Below the pieces are notes generated by a model. It was not told the DNA's origin, ran no database searches, and was given only the letters and a program-made list of their open reading frames with translations. A program made the position numbers and the translations under genes. A stretch of 6,808 bases of DNA from an uncultured Clostridia bacterium (GTDB lineage: Bacteria > Bacillota > Clostridia > RUG12999): NCBI GenBank assembly GCA_949739095.1, contig CATIYX010000291.1, positions 1-6,808 of the forward strand. Reading direction: 5' to 3'. Shown here piece by piece: positions 1 through 4,164 of the stretch; position 1 is the first letter of the stretch; the number at the start of each line of letters is the position of its first letter.

Positions 1-98
1 ACTGGTATAATTTTGCGCATCGCCGGTTTCGAGCGAAGCGATGAAACAATTCGGCGGCGCTTTTGATTTTATAATAGTCACTTTGTGACTATTATACC
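1..98. repeat. Palindromic intergenic repeat, copy 1 (MITE/REP-like)
   Basis: First of two near-identical units at a 113-bp period; the left edge touches the window start, so it may be longer. The unit begins with GGTATAAT (4-11) and ends with its exact reverse complement ATTATACC (91-98), giving 8-bp terminal inverted repeats. It contains two inner foldable parts. An imperfect arm pairs GCGC (15-18), CGCCG (21-25) and GTTTC (26-30) with GAAAC (43-47), CGGCG (52-56) and GCGC (57-60). A perfect 10-bp hairpin pairs ATAATAGTCA (71-80) with TGACTATTAT (86-95) around CTTTG. An alternative hairpin CATCGC (18-23) / GCGATG (38-43) is also possible. No ORF is supported. The shape fits a short non-autonomous palindromic element, but mobility is inferred only from form. 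Confidence 0.75.
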
Positions 99-113
99 AT
101 GTCCGCAACGCGG

Positions 114-212
114 ACCGGTATAATTTTGCGCATCGCCGGTTTCAAGCGAAGCGATGAAACAATTCGGTGGCGCTTTTGATTTTATAATAGTCGTCCCCAT
201 GACTATTATACT
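114..212. repeat. Palindromic intergenic repeat, copy 2
   Basis: Second copy of the unit at 1-98, differing at only a few positions outside one variable loop. It carries GGTATAAT (117-124) and a one-mismatch partner ATTATACT (205-212). The terminal hairpin keeps its 9-bp stem ATAATAGTC (184-192) / GACTATTAT (201-209), while the loop differs in sequence and length (8 nt GTCCCCAT, against the equivalent 7 nt in copy 1). One change in the inner arm turns CGGCG into CGGTG, which still pairs with CGCCG through a G-U wobble if transcribed as +. Conserved stems with a variable loop suggest that folding is what is kept. The role is unknown. Confidence 0.75.
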
Positions 213-285
213 ATAATAACATATGTTTAGTAGGTTTTCAAGAAAAATTTAAAATTTTTTTGAAAATAGAATATTGTCAGGGCGC

Positions 286-314
286 TTGACAAAAGGAGCC
301 GCAAATGATATGAT
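286..314 (+). promoter_or_regulatory. Sigma-A type promoter for the amidohydrolase gene
   Basis: A perfect -35 box TTGACA (286-291) and a -10 box TATGAT (309-314) are separated by 17 bp. TG at 306-307 makes an extended -10. An A/T-rich tract (about 230-275) lies just upstream of the -35 and could act as an UP element. Transcription should start near 320, leaving an untranslated leader of about 155 nt before the ATG at 476. That leader contains GAAGCC (410-415) / GGCTTC (429-434), a possible 6-bp hairpin. I recognise no riboswitch in it. Confidence 0.8.
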
Positions 315-475
315 AAACGGCATATATGCACGCCCGAAAAAACAAAGGGGCACAGACAAAAAAGGTGGAAGAAAAGATACCGCCATTTTCCGCGAGGGGA
401 GCAAAAGTGGAAGCCGCGCAGGGCATGTGGCTTCTGTTTTATTTGAAACGCAAGGCAAAGAAGGAGCTTTATAAA

Positions 476-1264
476 ATGAGAATCATCGACTTTCATACAC
501 ATATTTATCCCGACCCATTGGCACGCAAGGGTAGCCAAAGTATTTGTGAATTTTATGATTTGCAGTCGGATTTGGTGGGCAGCGCGCAGGCATTGTTGGA
601 AGAAGGAAAAAAAGTGGGCATTGAGAAATTTGTGCTGCTGCCGGTTTCCATTAAGCCGGAGCATGTGCACAGCATTAATCAGTTCACCGCTGAGGCAGTA
701 AGCTGTCACGAAGCGTTTATCGGCTTTGGCACAGTACATCCGGCAATGGAACGTTTGCCGGAAGCGCTGGAAGAAATAGAAGCGCTGGGGCTAAAGGGTG
801 TAAAAATTCATCCTGATACGCAACAGTTTCCGATTGATGATGAACGGATGAATCCGGTCTATGACGCCTTGCAGGGACGTATGCCCATCATGATTCACTG
901 TGGTGATCCGCGCTATGACAATTCTCATCCGCGGCGGCTGAAGAATGTTTTGAAAAAATTCCCGAAATTGATGGTCGTTGCAGCGCATCTGGGCGGCTGG
1001 TCTATCTTCGATACGGCATTCGAGTGTTTAAAAAATGAAAATTGTTTTGTAGATATCTCTAGCAGTATGATGTTCATGAGCAAAGAGCAGATGGAACAAT
1101 ATATTGCGGGCTATGGCGCGGACCGCGTGCTGTTTGGCAGCGATTTCCCACTGTGGAGTCCGGCGCAGGAGGTAGAATCTTTTCTGAAATTGAATTTAAA
1201 GCCGGACGATAGGGAAAAAATCGCCTACCGTAACGCACTTCGGATTTTGGGAGAAGCAATTTAA
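476..1264 (+). CDS. Metal-dependent amidohydrolase (Amidohydro_2 / COG2159-like TIM barrel)
   Basis: This 262-residue cytoplasmic hydrolase has no signal peptide or membrane segment. The metal-site motifs of the amidohydrolase superfamily appear in the expected order. They are DFHTH near the N-terminus (H7, H9), GVKIHPD (108-114), MIHCGDP with H141, AHLGGW with H171, and LFGSDFPLW with the catalytic-type Asp at D223. The spacing and wording (HTH-I-YP, GVKIHP, FGSDFP) match the amidohydrolase-2 group, which includes decarboxylases and lactone or amide hydrolases. The substrate cannot be told from sequence. The frame is open back to an ATG at 326, but the start at 476 is chosen because AAGGAG (461-466) lies 9 nt upstream and family homology begins at this Met. 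The 50-residue extension is basic, and its ATG has no SD and lies only a few bases after the predicted transcription start. No obvious terminator follows, so some read-through into the next unit is possible. Confidence 0.88.
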   Translation: MRIIDFHTHIYPDPLARKGSQSICEFYDLQSDLVGSAQALLEEGKKVGIEKFVLLPVSIKPEHVHSINQFTAEAVSCHEAFIGFGTVHPAMERLPEALEEIEALGLKGVKIHPDTQQFPIDDERMNPVYDALQGRMPIMIHCGDPRYDNSHPRRLKNVLKKFPKLMVVAAHLGGWSIFDTAFECLKNENCFVDISSSMMFMSKEQMEQYIAGYGADRVLFGSDFPLWSPAQEVESFLKLNLKPDDREKIAYRNALRILGEAI

Positions 1265-1300
1265 GGCAACAAAGTGATATTGACGATGCACATGGGAGAG

Positions 1301-1329
1301 TTGCTTTTTGGGGAGCACTGTGCTATACT
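1301..1329 (+). promoter_or_regulatory. Promoter for the small membrane protein-lgt unit
   Basis: TTGCTT (1301-1306), a 17-bp spacer and TATACT (1324-1329), with TG at 1321-1322 forming an extended -10. It lies about 90 bp before the next ATG in a 153-bp gap after the amidohydrolase. The -35 is imperfect, but spacing and the extended -10 compensate. The start site would be near 1336. Confidence 0.6.
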
Positions 1330-1417
1330 GGTAATCAATACATGGCGGCGACCCGCGCAGCATATACTGAATTGTAAGATAAGAAAGACATGCGGCGTTT
1401 GGACAGGAGGGTCTGCC

Positions 1418-1612
1418 ATGAAATGGAGCGGTAAAATTATCTATCAACTGTTATATTCGCCATCTGTGTCCGGCAAGCTTTGTCTGGCTTCGGCGGCAAT
1501 GATTGTGGGCTGTATCTTTTTTCCGGTAGTGTTCCGGCTGCTGCTTATTCCGCTGATTGTTTTGTTTGCTGTGACATTGTTTTTGGTTGTGTTTCGTATT
1601 TTCTGCGACTGA
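1418..1612 (+). CDS. Small two-helix membrane protein, hypothetical
   Basis: This 64-residue protein belongs to no family I recognise. The N-terminal ~20 residues are polar and mildly basic (K2, K6, K20). Two hydrophobic stretches follow, about 21-38 and 41-60, separated by a short turn around P36-R40, and the chain ends in the short tail RIFCD. This predicts a hairpin of two membrane helices with little exposed mass. The start is fixed by a perfect AGGAGG (1405-1410) 7 nt before the ATG. The frame is open upstream to 1274, but that part has no ribosome binding site and overlaps the promoter at 1301-1329. The TGA is 15 bp from the lgt start, and the lgt SD begins right after it, so the two genes are almost certainly co-transcribed. 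A role linked to Lgt or envelope lipids is inferred from context only. Confidence 0.7.
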   Translation: MKWSGKIIYQLLYSPSVSGKLCLASAAMIVGCIFFPVVFRLLLIPLIVLFAVTLFLVVFRIFCD

Positions 1613-1627
1613 TAAGGAGGGAATGGG

Positions 1628-2434
1628 ATGTATCCGATTCGGTTTCCGGGTATAGGACTGGAATGTAACATCAATCCGGTGGCATTTTCGGTTTTGGGCA
1701 AACCGATTTATTGGTATGGTATCATCATTGCCATTGGTTTTGCACTGGCGGTATGCTACGCTGTGCGGGAAGCAAAACGTGTAGGACTGGGCAGTGATAC
1801 CCTGATGGACTTGGTGCTCATTGGTGCGCCCACAGCCATTATTTGTGCGAGGGTTTACTATGTCATTTTTTCATGGGATTATTATGGTCAGCACCCCGGT
1901 GAAATCATTGCTATCTGGAAAGGTGGCATTGCGATTTATGGTGGGCTGATTGGTGCGTTTTCCGCTGCGGCGGTCTATGCAAAAGTGAAAAAAATATCCT
2001 TAACAACGATTTTGGACGTCACTGCGCCGGGCTTTCTTTTAGCGCAGGGAATCGGACGCTGGGGCAATTTTGTCAATCAGGAGGCGTTCGGCGGTCCAAC
2101 GTCACTGCCGTGGCGCATGGAACTGTTTTTGCCGGAACAAAATGCATATGTGGCAGTTCATCCGACATTTTTATATGAATCTTTGTGGAATCTTGTAGGC
2201 TTTGGATTGTTAGTTGCCTTGCGGAAAAAGAAACCGTTTGACGGATTTATATTTTATGCCTATTTGTTGTGGTACGGGCTGGGGCGTGTCTGGATTGAAG
2301 GGCTACGCACGGATAGCCTGTATCTGGGACCGCTACGTGTTTCGCAGTGGTTGGCGGGCGTTTGTGTTTTGGTTTGCGGCACGGTGATTCTACTGAAACT
2401 ATACCGCGGAAAGTGTGAAATTTCCCATAAATAA
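1628..2434 (+). CDS. lgt: Prolipoprotein diacylglyceryl transferase Lgt
   Basis: Lgt transfers the diacylglyceryl group of phosphatidylglycerol to the lipobox cysteine of prolipoproteins at the cytoplasmic membrane, the first step of lipoprotein maturation. The 268-residue length fits the family. Visible hallmarks are the N-terminal PIYWYGIIIAIGF segment (26-38), GGIAIYGGLIG (99-109), the Lgt signature GRWGNFVNQEAFG (143-155; R144 and N147 match the E. coli R143 and N146 region), HPTFLYES (178-185), and GRVWIEGLRTD (219-229; R220 and E224 match E. coli R239 and E243). About seven hydrophobic segments are spread along the chain. Where E. coli has the functionally important His103, this protein has Y104. 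The start is set by AAGGAGG (1614-1620), 7 nt upstream. It is the second gene of a two-gene unit and stands next to a likely PgsA, whose pathway makes its lipid donor. Confidence 0.95.
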   Translation: MYPIRFPGIGLECNINPVAFSVLGKPIYWYGIIIAIGFALAVCYAVREAKRVGLGSDTLMDLVLIGAPTAIICARVYYVIFSWDYYGQHPGEIIAIWKGGIAIYGGLIGAFSAAAVYAKVKKISLTTILDVTAPGFLLAQGIGRWGNFVNQEAFGGPTSLPWRMELFLPEQNAYVAVHPTFLYESLWNLVGFGLLVALRKKKPFDGFIFYAYLLWYGLGRVWIEGLRTDSLYLGPLRVSQWLAGVCVLVCGTVILLKLYRGKCEISHK

Positions 2435-2464
2435 GGTAAAATTCTACTTTTTCGGCGCGAATAC

Positions 2465-2493
2465 TTGCAAAATCCACTTTTTTCCGTTATAAT
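2465..2493 (+). promoter_or_regulatory. Promoter for the phosphatidyltransferase gene
   Basis: TTGCAA (2465-2470), a 17-bp spacer and a perfect TATAAT (2488-2493). Transcription would begin near 2500, giving a leader of about 160 nt. No terminator is visible between the lgt stop and this promoter, so lgt transcripts may also enter the downstream gene. Confidence 0.75.
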
Positions 2494-2499
2494 AATTGC

Positions 2500-2645
2500 A
2501 GAAGTTTTGCGTTACGGGGTTTAGCGGTTCAAATCTCCCTATAGAATAGTGTCGGCAGGGGGGACCGGAGGAATCGGAGCCACCCTTGTGTGCAAGAGCA
2601 AAAACGATTTTTACCACGCAAAATGACTGCGTAGTTTAATCAAAC
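2500..2645 (+). promoter_or_regulatory. Structured 5' leader of the phosphatidyltransferase gene
   Basis: This untranslated stretch lies between the promoter and the SD. Four stem-loops can be drawn by eye. The first pairs GGGG (2516-2519) with CTCC (2535-2538) plus two A-U pairs. The second nests GGC (2554-2556) / GCC (2579-2581) around CCG (2565-2567) / CGG (2575-2577). The third is CTTG (2585-2588) / CAAG (2593-2596), and the fourth is ACGCA (2616-2620) / TGCGT (2628-2632). The nine bases CCGGAGGAA occur twice, at 2565-2573 in the second hairpin and at 2645-2653 as the real SD. A 17-codon reading frame from TTG 2586 (GGAG at 2576-2579) to TAA 2637-2639 could be a leader peptide, with weak support. 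It matches no riboswitch class I recognise. Confidence 0.4.
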
Positions 2646-2659
2646 CGGAGGAAAATTCC

Positions 2660-3187
2660 ATGATAAAACGGATTCCCAACCTATTAACAACGGTCCGCCT
2701 ACTGCTTGTGCCGGTGTTTATCGTGATGTTTTTTCGGGACCACATCACATCAGCAGCCATCTTTGTCATTGCTTGTCTGACCGACATTGTTGACGGATAT
2801 ATTGCGCGGCATTTCGATGCACAAAGTAAGTTTGGAACAGTGTTTGACCCGCTTGCGGACAAGCTGTTGCAAATCTCCGCCATCATTTGTTTATATATTG
2901 CAGATTTATTTCCTGTCTGGGCGCTGGTGATTCTGGTGTGCAAGGAATGTTTATTGCTTTTGGGCGGGGCAAATTTGCTGCACCATGGCGTTGTAGTTCC
3001 CGCCAACAAATTTGGTAAAGTGTCCACTGTGGTGCTGAGTCTGTTTGTTATTTCCAGCATTTTGTTGGGAGACGTATTGCTGCCCTACATAAATCTGATT
3101 GCATTTGTCGCCATCATTCCAACGCTGTTGGCGCTGGCAAGCTATTGCCGTATTTTTGCGGGTATCCGTAAAGATGAAAGCTGTTAG
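2660..3187 (+). CDS. pgsA: CDP-alcohol phosphatidyltransferase, probably PgsA (phosphatidylglycerophosphate synthase)
   Basis: This is an integral membrane enzyme of the CDP-alcohol phosphatidyltransferase family, 175 residues long, close to typical PgsA size (about 180-190). The full family signature DG(x)2AR(x)8G(x)3D(x)3D is present and intact. It runs D42, D45-G46, A49-R50, G59, D63 and D67, the metal and CDP-binding site. The N-terminus RIPNLLTTVRLLLVPV (4-19) has the usual PgsA/Cls opening, and PANKFGKVSTV (114-124) resembles the later conserved A-x-x-x-GK-x-x-T segment. Hydrophobic helices cover most of the rest. PgsA condenses CDP-diacylglycerol with glycerol-3-phosphate, leading to phosphatidylglycerol, which is the substrate of Lgt encoded just upstream. 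A different alcohol acceptor, as in other family members, cannot be excluded. CGGAGG (2646-2651) lies 8 nt before the ATG. Confidence 0.85.
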   Translation: MIKRIPNLLTTVRLLLVPVFIVMFFRDHITSAAIFVIACLTDIVDGYIARHFDAQSKFGTVFDPLADKLLQISAIICLYIADLFPVWALVILVCKECLLLLGGANLLHHGVVVPANKFGKVSTVVLSLFVISSILLGDVLLPYINLIAFVAIIPTLLALASYCRIFAGIRKDESC

Positions 3188-3290
3188 AATGGAATTCCAC
3201 AAGAATAAAAATGCCTTGTGTGTGACATTACTGCGCGCAAACAGGTGCTTGATATAAACTGCTGTGCCACGCCTACAATATTAGAACGCT

Positions 3291-3325
3291 AAAAGTCTTT
3301 TGCCGTTAGGGCAAAAGACTTTTTT
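3291..3325 (+). terminator. Intrinsic terminator after the phosphatidyltransferase
   Basis: A perfect 14-bp stem AAAAGTCTTTTGCC (3291-3304) / GGCAAAAGACTTTT (3310-3323) encloses the 5-nt loop GTTAG and runs into further T residues to 3325. The A-run on its left could let it also stop transcripts from the right. It ends the phosphatidyltransferase unit and isolates it from the region beyond. The 3' UTR before it (3188-3290) holds a small possible hairpin CACAAG (3198-3203) / CTTGTG (3215-3220). Confidence 0.92.
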
Positions 3326-3505
3326 GTTAGCAGCTATCAGGACCGTTATACCAGATATGTCGCAACAAAGAGAAGGCGGGGTGCAATAAAATGTCGTAAA
3401 ATGATGAAAAAACAAGGATGGGTGGTATTAGTGTTGGGAGAATGCACTAAAAAAATACAGAAAAGTGTGGGATTTTTCTAAAATGTAAAAAAATAGGGAA
3501 ATCCA
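3326..3505. other. AT-rich non-coding spacer upstream of the strong promoter
   Basis: I find no supportable gene here. The only + strand frame of note (3401-3481, 26 codons starting with two Met) lacks a ribosome binding site. Repeated A and T tracts between about 3445 and 3505 sit directly before the -35 box at 3506 and may serve as an UP element or bent DNA. Confidence 0.5.
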
Positions 3506-3534
3506 TTGCAATCCTCCATTTTTTTTGATATAAT
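3506..3534 (+). promoter_or_regulatory. Strong promoter for the structured RNA / SLH gene
   Basis: TTGCAA (3506-3511), a 17-bp spacer, and a perfect TATAAT (3529-3534) preceded by TG at 3526-3527, so an extended -10. A-rich tracts lie upstream. It is the best promoter in the window by eye, with a start near 3541. No start codon with a good SD lies shortly downstream, and the next real gene begins 624 nt after that start. It therefore drives either a non-coding RNA or a very long leader. Confidence 0.8.
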
Positions 3535-3540
3535 AGAATT

Positions 3541-4142
3541 ACACTAGGAGAGGTCTGCCCTAAAGCAAATAAAGTATAATTTAATTTGCAGCAGGATGGT
3601 ATCTACCTTCTGGTTCTGTCCCCGAATGGGAATAGGCATCCGATTTGTATGTCCTCCATTTTTAGGAGCATATACGTCTTCTTTAGAGAGGCGAATGGGA
3701 GGACAAATGCGCCGTATGCAAAAAAATGATGTCTTGTAAATCCCGGTGGGACCCGGTCAAAAAAATCCCCAAAGGGCGCATATGACATAATATATAGAAA
3801 AATGGGGTATCAATGGAGTTTGAGATCAGTTTCGGAAACGGAATAGGTCCTATGAGACACAGGGGCATTGCCCCAGCCAGAAGACGACCGGTCTGGCGGA
3901 AGGTAATGACTTCGGCTTTCAGCTTAAAGCACCCAGGCAGAGGTCTTGTTATATATGAATACCAAAACGGAATCTGAAAGCCGCCGGAGTACCCCATACA
4001 TGCTGCCGGCGGCGGGGATTTCGGGGGGAGTGCGCTGGATGGAATGGAAATCCGGCAGAACGATTGATAAGTAACGAATCATTTTTGGCAGGAACAGAGC
4101 CGGACAGCGGCTTATCATATAATAGGGGGAAATAAGATATTT
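3541..4142 (+). ncRNA. Large structured RNA candidate (free ncRNA or ~620-nt leader)
   Basis: About 600 nt with no convincing gene on either strand but many exact complementary segments. Left domain: GCAAAT (3565-3570) / ATTTGC (3584-3589) within CTGC (3555-3558) / GCAG (3591-3594) and AGGT (3551-3554) / ACCT (3605-3608). Second hairpin: TGTCCTCC (3650-3657) / GGAGGACA (3698-3705). The central arm is nested: AAATCCCC (3763-3770) / GGGGATTT (4014-4021), GGCGCAT (3775-3781) / ATGC-T-GCC (4000-4007), and ATGGGGTA (3802-3809) / TACCCCAT (3990-3997). These enclose GGGGC / GCCCC (3862-3874), GCCAGA (3876-3881) / TCTGGC (3892-3897) and the 10-bp CGGCTTTCAG (3913-3922) / CTGAAAGCCG (3974-3983). Right domain: GCTGGAT (4034-4040) / ATCCGGC (4050-4056) and AGCCG (4098-4102) / CGGCT (4108-4112). 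I see none of the RNase P, tmRNA, SRP or 6S hallmarks. The 3' end is uncertain because there is no clear terminator. Confidence 0.62.
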
Positions 4143-4164
4143 TAGTGGGAAGGGTGGAAATTAC

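Noticed and set aside
310..474. 54-codon frame from ATG 310, preceded by AAGGAG (293-298) and ending next to the amidohydrolase ATG
   Set aside because: Its SD and start codon lie inside the TTGACA-17-TATGAT promoter, so the main transcript would not contain them. The product is a Lys/Arg/Gly-rich sequence with no family look. It would be revived if a promoter were mapped upstream of 286.
326..475. 50-residue N-terminal extension of the amidohydrolase from ATG 326
   Set aside because: There is no SD before ATG 326 and it lies only a few bases past the predicted transcription start. The extension is basic and low in family resemblance, while ATG 476 has AAGGAG at a 9-nt spacing and begins the conserved DFHTH strand.
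2551..2585. Resemblance to the SRP RNA tip (GACCGGAGGAATCGGAGCC)
   Set aside because: The invariant GGAAGCA-type tetraloop and internal-loop order is not met, and the flanks do not form the long SRP hairpin.
3249..3279. TTGATA / TACAAT as a promoter
   Set aside because: The spacer is 19 bp and transcription would start only a few bases before the strong terminator stem at 3291.
3401..3481. 26-codon frame beginning MMKKQGW
   Set aside because: No SD at usable distance, and it sits in the AT-rich spacer just before a promoter.
3596..3739. 47-codon frame on + inside the structured RNA (ATG 3596)
   Set aside because: There is no usable ribosome binding site (CAGCAGG is directly adjacent to the ATG), the composition is odd, and the frame is crossed by the hairpin stems of the RNA. 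Conservation of the peptide would be needed to accept it.
4095..4116. Resemblance to the RNase P RNA 3' segment (ACAGA ... GGCTTAT)
   Set aside because: The required 5' partner GAGGAAAGTCC and other conserved RNase P blocks are absent from the whole region, so the short match is taken as chance.
4118..4123. TATAAT as a promoter for the SLH gene
   Set aside because: At 16-18 bp upstream the sequence is around CAGAGC, with no -35 resemblance, and no TG precedes the box. It is kept only as a possibility to test.
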